Assembly (NCBI GenBank): GCA_006503475.1
Contig: RSEH01000345.1
Span: 1-40,154, forward strand
Origin: Stentor roeselii
Taxonomy: Eukaryota; Ciliophora; Heterotrichea; Heterotrichida; Stentoridae
DNA: 40,154 bases
Direction of reading: 5' to 3'
The position numbers and the translations under genes are program-made. Below, one piece after another: positions 1 through 10,042 of the stretch (position 1 is its first letter; each line of letters starts with the position of its first letter). The notes below the pieces were generated by a model. It had not been told where the DNA came from and did not search any database. It worked only from the letters and a program-made list of their open reading frames with translations.

Positions 1-88
1 CCCTCACCCCCTCACCCCCTCACACCCTCACACCCTCACACCCTAACCCCAACACCCTAACACCCTAACACCCTAACACCCTAACACC
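1..88. repeat. Telomeric repeat array (chromosome end)
   Basis: Tandem 8-bp units in C-strand orientation, as expected for a left chromosome end. Units 1-8 and 9-16 are CCCTCACC. Units 17-24, 25-32 and 33-40 are CCCTCACA. 41-48 is CCCTAACC, 49-54 is a shortened CCAACA, and 55-86 are four perfect CCCTAACA units. Unique sequence begins at about 89. The G-strand unit TGTTAGGG matches the heterotrich type as I recall it and differs from the Tetrahymena (TTGGGG) and Oxytricha (TTTTGGGG) types. The array is short here and may be cut by the read or assembly end. Confidence 0.95.
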
Positions 89-2679
89 AGTAATTAGCAA
101 TCTATTTACTAAAGCCCAACATTCTTTCATATAAAATCTTAATTCTACTAACGATTTACAATGCTAATACGAAATATTTATAATCTTCTACTCAAAAATC
201 TATTATGTATTATTTTTAATTAACAAAACTAGTATATTTCAAATAGCTAATATTTTCAAGTTGATGCCTCACTAATTCTTTTCAATATGAAACTTGAAAT
301 TTTGAATAATATCAGTGTCAAGACACTGAATTATCGTACTGCTTGCTTGGAGGATGCTAATATTTAATTAAGATAATTAAAGCATCTTTTCAGATGAGAA
401 ATAATATATAGACATAGAATTCTCTCTATTAAAAAGAAATTTTTGTAAAAGCCCATCATTTAAAGTTTGGTTTAATCCAGTACATTTTGCTGCTTTAAAA
501 GTTACTCATGGATTATCATACTTAATATATTAAAGCCACAGGGTTTACTGACTTAAAAAGAGTGCAGTCACGAGAACAGTTACTCTATCTCGGTGATATT
601 TCAAACATCTCGAGATGTTTTTGAAAATTTATATTTTTTGAAGTACTCTTATCCAAGGTGTTGTCTTGTCAGGATTAAAATTCTGGATTATGCTCAAAGC
701 ATATTGTCTTAGGACTTTGAATTATATTGTTTTGTGTCATTTTTTCTATTGAAGCAGATCCACCATAGAAATGATAGAAATTTAATCATTTTCGTCTAAT
801 ACTTTTTTAGATTATTTAATTTTATGTAAATTTCAAAGATGTTTCTTGAATTATATATGTTCATATAAGGAATAATGAGTTCTTGAGCTTTTGAAACCAA
901 CTCATATCATGATACTTTTTATTTATTTTCAGTTACCTGATCATTCTGCAGCAGTTTTAGAGATATTGAAATTTCGTAACAGAGATTAAAGATATTGCCT
1001 AAATTTTTTATTAAGCTGCACCTTTGCTTTTTCCGGATTTTCGTGACCTCTCTTTCAGAATGACCTCAATTTTGCTTTATGGATGCTTCAAAAAATTTCT
1101 ACTAATCATAAATTATTCTTCCGACTTTATGCAAAGAAATTTTCAATATATGGGCTGGAGATCTTTTCTAAATATTCTACACACACTTTATGCAAATGGT
1201 TTTCAAAGATAATTTCTGTAAGTAAAATTTAATGTGAAAAATACTGATTGATTATTACCTGGTGAGCAGCTAAAGACTTAGATGCTGAATCTTCAAAAGG
1301 AACTTTTTGACAATTACTAGAATTGAGTGTGTAAAGTTCGTTCTAAATCATTAGTTGCTTGCTTGATGATAATATATGAATAAGCCTCACAGTTTTTTCT
1401 TATGATAAAATGATAAAGTACTAAGTTAGGTGTCTTTGTTTATAAACTCCCTGTGAAAGTATTCAAGAAAATTAGCTTTCTGTATTTTATATAGTAGATT
1501 ATTTGATTTTTGTTTCAATTAGTTTTCAGACCAGAGTAATTAGAATTTTCAAAGTTTTAGAATTTAAGAATCTTTCTTTTAAGAATTTTTGGAAAATATT
1601 TGTTTGTGGGGATATTGATTCAAAAACCTTTCTTTGAGATGAGATTGTTAGGATTTGACATTAGTGTTCTGAAGTAGATTCATTAAAAATACATCTTCAG
1701 ATGAATTTAAAAACTTTAATTGATTTTGCATCTTATGCGATCAATAATGATACATTTCAGATATACCTAGAAAATATTATTGAACATATATATATTTGTT
1801 TAATAAAAATGAATAAAAAATATAGGATCAAAATATATGCAAGAATTCAATTTTTACATATTTTCTTAGTATTTTGATATCAAATTTTGTACTTAGCTAA
1901 TAATCTAACTAGACTTAAAAGGGTCTGAACAATTCAAACATAAAATTTATGATTATTCCTAAAAATACCTTTATAAAAATCTCTAAATCGAATAATCATT
2001 CTAAAAACTCTTAATTAGACATAAAAACTCTAATTTCTTCAAATTATATAAACAATTTCTAATTTCCATTTCCATTTTTAAATTACTGACGAAATGTATT
2101 GTATTGATTTCTATAAGTATCAAATTAGCAATACCAACTTGAAAAAAGTCCATCATCACAGCAAAAAGAAGCAATTCACTATTTAAATCTTAAAAGCCTT
2201 TTTAATCATAGGTAGCAAATCTAATTTTACTCGAATATTTTATATAAAATAATTAGAGGATCTCTGAATTAGTCTAAAATCATATAAATTCAATATTTTG
2301 ACTAGCCAAAGCATCAAATCCAACACATCATAAAGTTAAGCATATATAGAATATAAAATAAGAGCATGTTGATAATGGAAAATTGAAAAATGGTAATTAG
2401 AATGATCTAGAACACTGAAATCATAAGAATTCAGTGCAATAAAAAACCCTCTAACAATTAGTTGAGCATAAAATTTAGATTGTAATCCATAAATGCTATA
2501 TCAAAGCGATTTAAAAAATTTAATTTTTTAATTAGCCTAATCAGAAAGTGTTTCCTGATTAAATTGAAAGAATAAGTAGGTCAAAATGAGTTTCAATAAA
2601 ATTTTCTGTTGGTTTCAAATAAAATCTTCAAAATGAAAAAACATTTCATTTCAATTATCCTACATTTTTTATAAAAATT
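89..2679. other. Gene-free subtelomeric spacer
   Basis: About 2.6 kb of very AT-rich sequence between the telomere and the first gene. I see no intact gene. A 62-codon frame at 1024-1212 (+) lies inside a diverged repeat copy (about 470-1215) and is not convincing as a gene. Two short perfect inverted repeats occur at 312-329 (8-bp arms, 2-nt spacer) and 603-620 (18-bp palindrome). Both are near chance expectation for this composition. Confidence 0.6.
860..1160 (-). repeat. Decayed dispersed repeat, copy A
   Basis: This segment aligns in the same orientation with 14355-14640. Shared blocks, in order: GAGTKCTTGARCTTTT, ACCARCTCAT, a TTTATT-rich run ending in TTTCTGCA or ATTCTGCA, CCTTTGCTT, a TCTCTCTTT block, and TTTATGCAAAG. 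By eye the identity is about 60-65% with indels. An outlying shared block GTACATTTTGCTG (about 480 here, 14281 in copy B) suggests the repeat extends to about 470. On the minus strand, the frame carrying the shared blocks has TAA and TGA interruptions. It is most likely a relic of a transposon or gene family. No family is assigned. Confidence 0.55.
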
Positions 2680-5600
2680 ATGAGGAACGGAATGGAGATT
2701 GCAGAGCCTAAAAAACAGCAGAAAACATTTTGGACTAGAAAGAACAAAATCTTAGTTTGGTCTGGTATCGCTGTAGCTATATTCACAGTTGTTGGAATCA
2801 TAGTTTACTTTACAAATTTCCACAACAAAGATGGAAGTGGTTATAAGCCAGTTGGCAAGAAGCAAGCTGTTTACGTAAAATCATCTAAATCAAACCATTC
2901 GAACGATACCCGATTATTGACAGAAAATTCTACATCTTTCGATTTGACCTTCATTGTTCTAGAACAAACCGAAACCGACTATGTATTTGTTGCCATTCCA
3001 GGACTCATCACCCAGAGCGATGTTAAAAATTTGCGAGGACTTGAATCAGACAACCAGCAAAACTCTGCAGATCAAGAAGAGAACTCTGAATCAAAAGGAT
3101 TTTATGGTCTCTTCGTGATAAAAGCTGACATCAACAAAGGAGAAATAACTTCATTCAAATTCCCTCCAGAGGCCGGAGAGTCTTTTTCAGGGACTATAAA
3201 AGCCTCAGCCCAGGCCTGGCTGCTGAATTCCGAGAAGGAAAAAAGTCTTTTGAGTTCCAAACGCAAGGCAACCAATGAGCAGGTAGAACGAATAGGAAAA
3301 TATTCCCTAAGCACACAAGTTGCAATCGACGAAGATGATGAATACGAAATGGTTACTTCAAGCTTCAAGCGTCCCAAAACTGGTGAAAGACTTTTGACTG
3401 AAGACCCTTCACTGGGAATAAGCGACATGGACATTAAAAAGAAGAGCTTTGTTAATAAAAAGACTGGAAACATTGATAAAACGGAAATTAATGGCTATGC
3501 AAACCTCGACCTCATCTCCAGCTTAGGCGAAAAAGAAGAAAAAAAGCAAGTAGAATTGACCATCGAAAGCAAAACATCATTTGAAAAGGCTTCAATTGAG
3601 ATAAGTGATGACGATGTTCGAATGTTATTGGATAAAATTGAAAACGAATTCACTTTTGAAGATTATGACTTGGAAGGCACTCAGAGTCCAAAAGTTACGG
3701 GAAATGACACTAACGACTCGAATAATACTCAAAACGACCACGAATCTAATTCTTCAAGTAACGGAAACGGCCGCTCGTTGTTAATTTCAGAGTCCTTGAA
3801 CATCAAACTCTTTGATATACTTGGAGTTGAAGTAAGAATGGTGTTTAGTCTTGTTGAAAGTGGCTCAAATCTCAAAGCCTCTTCATCGATAACTGTAGGA
3901 GGACTGCTCAGCATTGATTTTGGGTCTTATGATTTAGGCTCTGGAATACTCACAAAGGCGAGACAGATGATTACTTTAAAAAACATTCTTGAGCAAAACA
4001 TTAAAAAGATCCTGGAAGATCTGACAAAATATGCTGATTCTGTTCTTAATTCTTATCAACAAGAACTAGTCTCAAAGTTCTCCGAAATACTGAAATTTTT
4101 AAATGATCTTGAGGCTAAAGTCACGGCAAACTTCGCTGAAATGGAAAAAAGAGTGAATGATTACTTGAATAAAGTCAATGCAAAGGTTAATGAAATTCAA
4201 CAAAAAGTAGAAACTGATGCTAAACAAAAACTAGAATTGCTGAATAAGTACATAAAAGAAAATGATGACATCAAGAATCTTAAAAGCTTGTATGAGCAGA
4301 CCAAGTCTCAAATAACAAAAGACTATCAAGAAACCCTTGCAAAAATAAAAGACATTCAAGAAAATCAAATCCCAAACCTTGAGAAACTCAAGAAAAACGC
4401 GACTGAAGAACTCAATAAAACTTTAGAGGAACTTAAAACCTTCAACTGGCTTAAAAACATTCTTGGCTATTACTCTTCATACATTCAACAAATAGTCACA
4501 AGTATCCAAGCTGAAATAGCAAAAGTTAATGATCTAGAAGCAGCCTTGAGAACTGTGAGAGATCAAGTTCTAACTCAAGTTAATCACAAAGTCGCCCTCG
4601 TTAAATCGCACCTGGATGAATACAAAAACATTGTCCAGTCTCAAGTCCAGGAACTTCAAAACAATCTGAAAGAAATTCAAGATAGGATCAAGTCAGAGGT
4701 AGATGAAAAAGTTGAAGCACTTAACTCAGAAATCAAAGAGTATCAGACACAGATTGAAAAAATCGATAATGATTTAAAAGAATGCGCTGAAGCTGCAAAA
4801 GATGAACTACTTAATCAAAAAGAAGAAATTGAAAACTTAATTGAGCAGAAGAAAAATATTATCGATAATGAATTAGAGCAGCATAGAATTGAACTGCAAG
4901 GCTCGGTTCAGCTGATTAAAAATGAAATTCAAACAAAAAAGGATGAGTTGAGAACTAAAATCAAGGATCAAATTAATCCGTTGCAAGAAAAGGTCAATGA
5001 ATTAGAAGACTCTCTAGAAAAAGAATGGAATAAAGTAGCTGCCATTTATGATGATTGTAACAAGAAAATAAGCCAGATTACTGAAGATCTTAAAAACATT
5101 GAAAACAACTTGAAAGAGACTGCAAATCAAGAACTTTTACTTCTTAAGCAAAATTTACAAGAGCAGTATCAAAATGAATTGAAAAAACTCGAAGAACTAA
5201 AAAAAGTCTCTGATGATTTGAAGGCAAAACAAGAAGAAATTAAAGTCGTTGCAAAAGACTTGCAGACTTTAGCAATAAAGTCTTTGGAAGAAGCTGAAAG
5301 TGAACTTAAAGAAAGAAAAGAGGAAATAATAAGGCAGTATGAAAAACTTACAAGCGATATAGAGAATGAAATCGAATTTAGGAAATGGGTTATCGAGCAT
5401 CAGATCGAAATGAAGAAGCAAGAACTAGAAAACGCAATTGATGAAGAAATAAGAAAGCAAATCGAAGAATCTTTACAAGATCTTCAACATCAAATAGATG
5501 ATCTGAGTACTTTATCTGAAAAAATTGAAGATAAAGTCCTCACTCATGTTGAATTGGTAAAATCAGAGATAATTGATGAACTCATTGCTCAAAGAAACCA

Positions 5601-7287
5601 GTTGGTAAATACTTACAATGAAATGGAAATCGCTCTTTTATTTATCGCTCAGCAATCGATTCAGTCTACTTCAGAAGTAATCAATTCAAGTTTCGAGCTT
5701 CTCGAAACGATACAAGCAACTCTGCAAAAGCTCAAAACAATCAATGAAGAAATGGGAAAAAAACTAAATGATAGAAAGTCTTCAATTGAAAATGAAGTTT
5801 CTGGTAAAACTATTCCGAAAATTGATTTACTGAACACTTTAGAGAAGAACATCACTGATTTCTTATCAAGTACTGCATCCAGGATACAAGAAGTGCAAGG
5901 ACAGCTGATAAACTTCCAAAGTGTTTCAATTAAAATTGAAATCAATCTGAATGAGATTTCTTTGAATGTTACTAATTTAGATTCTTTAATTACAAGTAAA
6001 AATTTGATCATCGATCAAGCAAGAGGACAGTACGATCAAGTCAAAAAGACTTTAGATTCGATTTTAGGAGGCGGCTATGACTGGGCTAAGGAATTTCTTT
6101 CGAATAACTTATTGCAGGTTAGGTCAATTATTCAAGAAACACTGGTTAAGCCTCTGAACGATACTCTTAATATCTTAATTATATTGAAGGACACTGTTAA
6201 AGTTATTAAAGATCAAATTTCAAAGCAATCAAACCAGGTTAAAACTGATTCGCAAAGTGGATCAAATTCGATGGTGCAATCTTCCAATAATGTTTTCAAT
6301 CTTCCCACTTCTGAGCAGATAGCATCAGGAACTAAATTATTTGATTTCGCAGTATTTGATGACTCAATCAACAAGATCAAGAACAATATCTCCAAAATAA
6401 AATCATTCGGAGACAGCCTTTCTCAGCTGGCGGATTCAAACAGTCTCACAAGTCTTCAAAAAGTTGCAAGCATATTCAATATAAATACCTGGGAAACTAA
6501 ACTCAACGCAGTCCTTAGCCAATTCAAATCATTAGAAACCAAATATAAAATAGTTCTAGACTATGGAGACATTCAATCATTCGTACTCAAATACATCCAA
6601 GAGAAGTATTCAACAGAACTCAACACGATATTAGGTTCACTTAAAGACATAACTGAAATAATATCACTTGTAAATGATTTATCTCAAAATACTCTTCCCA
6701 AACTTTTATCCTCTCAAGTATTCAAATCTACCCTAATCAACCTTCTAGGCCCCACTCAAATAATCACTCAGAATTTGTACGGATTCAGCAAGTCCTGGGT
6801 AATCACTCTTCCTCCCATCCCGACTCCTGTCGGCACAATCAACTGCGCCTTAACTATCACAGCTCGGGCTTCGGTTGACTTACAAACTGTGCTTTCCCTT
6901 GCTAAAAACAGCTTCGGATTTTCAGCTAGTGGAGGACTCGGCTTGTTTGCTTCAGCTGGATGGAATTTTGTGCTTGGAGAAGTTGGGGCTGGTGCTGATT
7001 TAAGATCTGATGCGAGTCTTCCTGTTGAAGCTGGATTTACTTTTGAGACTACTTCTTTCTTTGTTCAGGGGAACTTTGCACTTACTGTCAGTGGGCAAGC
7101 AGGGGTTTACTATAAGGTTATTACAGTTCATATTGGTAGAAAATGCTGGGGGAGGAGATGGTGGAGGATATGCATACCTTGGATTACGATTAGCTATAGC
7201 GGACCCAACTGGATTATTTCTTCAGGATTTAATACAAACTATCAGACGGCAATAATTCCTTATAAGGTTCTTAAGATAGGAAGATAA
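2680..7287 (+). CDS. Giant type II membrane protein with long coiled coil, function unknown
   Basis: 1535 residues from the first ATG to TAA. The short basic N-terminus (residues 1-23, many Lys/Arg) precedes one hydrophobic helix at about 24-45. This fits a signal anchor with the rest in the lumen or outside the cell. Residues about 50-430 look globular. About 430-1190 is a nearly unbroken Lys/Glu/Gln-rich coiled coil. The last 180 residues are rich in Gly, Ser and beta-type sequence and end in a dense Trp/Arg/Cys cluster near 1496-1511 (CWGRRWWRICIPW). A short motif recurs at three places in the N-terminal half (TRLLTEN, ERLLTED, GRSLLIS). The first two resemble each other closely and could be processing sites. 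I recognise no family. It is the gene nearest the telomere. No intron is needed to read it. Confidence 0.9.
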   Translation: MRNGMEIAEPKKQQKTFWTRKNKILVWSGIAVAIFTVVGIIVYFTNFHNKDGSGYKPVGKKQAVYVKSSKSNHSNDTRLLTENSTSFDLTFIVLEQTETDYVFVAIPGLITQSDVKNLRGLESDNQQNSADQEENSESKGFYGLFVIKADINKGEITSFKFPPEAGESFSGTIKASAQAWLLNSEKEKSLLSSKRKATNEQVERIGKYSLSTQVAIDEDDEYEMVTSSFKRPKTGERLLTEDPSLGISDMDIKKKSFVNKKTGNIDKTEINGYANLDLISSLGEKEEKKQVELTIESKTSFEKASIEISDDDVRMLLDKIENEFTFEDYDLEGTQSPKVTGNDTNDSNNTQNDHESNSSSNGNGRSLLISESLNIKLFDILGVEVRMVFSLVESGSNLKASSSITVGGLLSIDFGSYDLGSGILTKARQMITLKNILEQNIKKILEDLTKYADSVLNSYQQELVSKFSEILKFLNDLEAKVTANFAEMEKRVNDYLNKVNAKVNEIQQKVETDAKQKLELLNKYIKENDDIKNLKSLYEQTKSQITKDYQETLAKIKDIQENQIPNLEKLKKNATEELNKTLEELKTFNWLKNILGYYSSYIQQIVTSIQAEIAKVNDLEAALRTVRDQVLTQVNHKVALVKSHLDEYKNIVQSQVQELQNNLKEIQDRIKSEVDEKVEALNSEIKEYQTQIEKIDNDLKECAEAAKDELLNQKEEIENLIEQKKNIIDNELEQHRIELQGSVQLIKNEIQTKKDELRTKIKDQINPLQEKVNELEDSLEKEWNKVAAIYDDCNKKISQITEDLKNIENNLKETANQELLLLKQNLQEQYQNELKKLEELKKVSDDLKAKQEEIKVVAKDLQTLAIKSLEEAESELKERKEEIIRQYEKLTSDIENEIEFRKWVIEHQIEMKKQELENAIDEEIRKQIEESLQDLQHQIDDLSTLSEKIEDKVLTHVELVKSEIIDELIAQRNQLVNTYNEMEIALLFIAQQSIQSTSEVINSSFELLETIQATLQKLKTINEEMGKKLNDRKSSIENEVSGKTIPKIDLLNTLEKNITDFLSSTASRIQEVQGQLINFQSVSIKIEINLNEISLNVTNLDSLITSKNLIIDQARGQYDQVKKTLDSILGGGYDWAKEFLSNNLLQVRSIIQETLVKPLNDTLNILIILKDTVKVIKDQISKQSNQVKTDSQSGSNSMVQSSNNVFNLPTSEQIASGTKLFDFAVFDDSINKIKNNISKIKSFGDSLSQLADSNSLTSLQKVASIFNINTWETKLNAVLSQFKSLETKYKIVLDYGDIQSFVLKYIQEKYSTELNTILGSLKDITEIISLVNDLSQNTLPKLLSSQVFKSTLINLLGPTQIITQNLYGFSKSWVITLPPIPTPVGTINCALTITARASVDLQTVLSLAKNSFGFSASGGLGLFASAGWNFVLGEVGAGADLRSDASLPVEAGFTFETTSFFVQGNFALTVSGQAGVYYKVITVHIGRKCWGRRWWRICIPWITISYSGPNWIISSGFNTNYQTAIIPYKVLKIGR

Positions 7288-8641
7288 TTAAAGATTTTAT
7301 AAATGTGGTTTTTTTATATTATGAATATCTCTCTTTCTTTTATTATTATTTTCTAGGTCTATAGTATAAGAATATTTTTATAAGAATTATTAACATGAAA
7401 TTATTTAATCATTCTGTTTCTATAATTTAAATTATGAATGCATAAGAATATTTATTACAGAAATTATGATATCTACTTATAAGTTGAATATTCAGATAAT
7501 AATATGACCCCTAAACTTAATAAATTAGCATGAATAGTTCAAACATAACGAGTGTATTCCTAAAACTCTAAATTAATCATTTTAAGTAGAAAGAATGAAA
7601 TTGAATCGAAAGAGGCAATAAACAATGTACACTCATAAATCAACCTTATTATAATAGTATTAATGTAAAATTAAACATCAAAATTAGGCATCATCTTAAG
7701 AATGATAAAAAAGGCATACTAAATATCATTGAAAATATTTTTCATACTAAAACTTTAGTTATCTGCTACTAATTTTAATAGAATCAATTATTTTAATAAA
7801 AGAAAGTAGTTTTAACAATCAAAGCATGAAAGAAATTAAATCTCTAACTTATTTCGGAATCTGATAGATTTTTAATCAGATATGTGTTAAGAGCTCCACT
7901 AACAATATATTCATTTACTCTCATATAAAATATGCTTGAATTTGATAAAAAACTCTAATTAGATTAAATTTAAAATAATATGAGCTCAGTTTGAATGCTT
8001 ATCATATAATTTTTGAATTTTTACAACTAGAACTTAATATTGACACATTTGCATAGTTTAAAATTCATAGTTGTCTACGCTACCTTATTCTCCCAAACAA
8101 TAATTTCATACAATACTGACGTATATTGGCTTCTTAGACTTAGGAATGAAAGTCTAAAGTGAAATTAATAGGAATGTTAATTACTTTAGGTAGTCAATAA
8201 CCCTGGTGAGATACTTTTAAAACAAAACACTGCAAAACTTGAATTAATTATATACCGAAAAACCTTGAAAAACATCTATAAAATTTTCAAAAAACTTGAA
8301 AAAAATGAATTAGCGAGAGGCTTAATGTTATAACTTTCAAAGCCTTTGAAAATCATTGTGTTAAGCCCCAATTTAAACTTTGAAAAAGTAAAATCTATTA
8401 ATAGCAGCTTCCTTTTATTGTGATACCATTAGTGCCAACTAGCCATTTACTTCAGTGGTAATTTCTGTCGCTCAAAAGACAGAATCTAAATAAATTCCCT
8501 GAATATGAGATAAGCGCTTGATTTTAATATTATTAACGTGGAAGTCTAGTATAAGAATAAGTATATGCTTCAGTGGATTATTAATATTTGATATTAATAG
8601 ATGCTGCAATAATTAATTCTATTTAAAATCAAGTGATTTAG
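7288..8641. other. Spacer between convergent genes
   Basis: About 1.35 kb of AT-rich sequence downstream of both flanking genes, which converge here. I see no intact gene and no RNA gene. A perfect hairpin (TTCTGTC, 8-nt loop, GACAGAA) lies at 8463-8484. It is about 160 bp beyond the stop of the minus-strand gene, too far to assign as its terminator. Weak frames with many stops are present but none stands out. Confidence 0.6.
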
Positions 8642-10042
8642 TTATATGGAATTACTTGAATATTCTCTGCATTTTCCAATGATTGTATCTATCAGGAGTA
8701 TCGCCAAGGAGATTAACATGGTTAATAACAATATCGATGAATTTTTTGGAGGTTCTGGTTCCATCTGAGGCAATATTCCATCTGAATTATAATCACTAGA
8801 ATATTGAAAAGGAAAGCCACCATCATCAGACATTTCAAGATATGTGATAACTTTATTTTGATAAGTTTTATTTCTTGATAAACGTATTTGATAGTCTCTG
8901 TAACTCAAGGCATTAAGCAATGTATTATAGATACGTATACGAAAAAAAAGCATTCCAATACCATTCTTTTGCACTGGCTCTGTATCATTCCAGCTGTTAA
9001 TTGTTTCTTTTATTAACTTAGAATTTTTATTTTTATCATAAATTTTGGTCTCTCTAGCTTCAATTGAATCTAATCTAAAATGATTATAAAGATCATTTTC
9101 ATTCATTTTTATCATAATAGTCAAATTTGCCTTAATATCAAAAGGATAAGTATTAGTTACTGTGAACTTCAAATCCAATAATGATGAATCTTCAGTTTCT
9201 TTTAAAAATTTAAACTTTATATTAGGATGAGAGAGTTTATCATTAAGATTTTTGAAAATTTTTTCGAATTCATTAATAAATAGTTCTCCTGTATTTTGAT
9301 TATTCAGCGATTTCACTGATTTGTATTTATATTGGAGAATATAAGTTTTATTATATTTGGAACTGCTGTCTAAAATATAATTGACCAATGAACCATTCCT
9401 CTTCTTAGGCAAACTTTTAAGAATTGACTTATAGAAATATTTATCAACTGGATCAATTATTTTCGTATCATCATCATAAGAACTTTCTGATCCTTGAATA
9501 TTTATTATAATAGTATTGTTTAATTTTGCTTCTTTAATAATCTTAACAATAGATGTATTACTGCATTTTTCATCACTGAAACTCGAATCCGGATCACAGT
9601 CTTTTTTGTATTTAGGATGTTTAATTTTAATATTTTTCTCATCATTCATTGTCTTGAATTGATTATACAATTCTCGATTTATTACTGGGAATATTTCAAT
9701 TTGAAAATTGTTTATCAAGTTATTGTAATCATCTGATATTTTGAAACTAAGGCGGAAGCTACTTATAAATGAAAGTACTTCGGCAGCAGCTGTTAAACTT
9801 CCATGAACGCCACCAATAACTAAAATTTTAGGTAAATTTTTATTCCAATTACTCTTTAATGAAAATCTCAAACCGGTGATTTCGCGATATGAATGACTCC
9901 AAGGAATTTTTTCAATTTTTACAAGTAAATCGAGCCAATCTTGATATTTTTCTAACTCTTCATCAATTTGACCTAATGTATAATATTCAGCATAACTTCT
10001 AGGAAGAAGGCTCAAGAGTATTATAATCAGCGCCAGTCTCAT
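8642..10042 (-). CDS. M14 carboxypeptidase-like protein, secreted and membrane-anchored, probably inactive
   Basis: 466 residues. A signal peptide (1-18, hydrophobic core ALIIILLSLL, likely cleavage after SYA) leads into a segment that follows the M14 zinc carboxypeptidase pattern. It has YTLGQIDEELEKY at 21-33, the strand-loop ILVIGGVHGSLTAAAEV at 73-89, and IEIFPVINRELYNQF further on, in place of the usual P-x-NPDG-Y. In active M14 enzymes the zinc ligands start with HxxE; here the same place reads H80-G-S-L83, so the Glu ligand is missing. Several Asn-x-Ser/Thr sites fit a lumenal or extracellular domain. A C-terminal hydrophobic helix (about 436-455) and a short cytoplasmic tail give a type I topology. 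Family placement is by motif recognition only. Loss of catalysis is inference from the missing ligand. Confidence 0.8.
   Translation of the reverse strand: MRLALIIILLSLLPRSYAEYYTLGQIDEELEKYQDWLDLLVKIEKIPWSHSYREITGLRFSLKSNWNKNLPKILVIGGVHGSLTAAAEVLSFISSFRLSFKISDDYNNLINNFQIEIFPVINRELYNQFKTMNDEKNIKIKHPKYKKDCDPDSSFSDEKCSNTSIVKIIKEAKLNNTIIINIQGSESSYDDDTKIIDPVDKYFYKSILKSLPKKRNGSLVNYILDSSSKYNKTYILQYKYKSVKSLNNQNTGELFINEFEKIFKNLNDKLSHPNIKFKFLKETEDSSLLDLKFTVTNTYPFDIKANLTIMIKMNENDLYNHFRLDSIEARETKIYDKNKNSKLIKETINSWNDTEPVQKNGIGMLFFRIRIYNTLLNALSYRDYQIRLSRNKTYQNKVITYLEMSDDGGFPFQYSSDYNSDGILPQMEPEPPKNSSILLLTMLISLAILLIDTIIGKCREYSSNSI

Noticed and set aside
603-620. 18-bp perfect palindrome AAACATCTCGAGATGTTT in the subtelomere
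   Set aside because: About one such palindrome is expected by chance in 40 kb at this composition, and nothing around it suggests a function.
1024-1212. 62-codon forward frame in the subtelomere
   Set aside because: It lies inside the decayed repeat, has poor codon character and is not kept in copy B.
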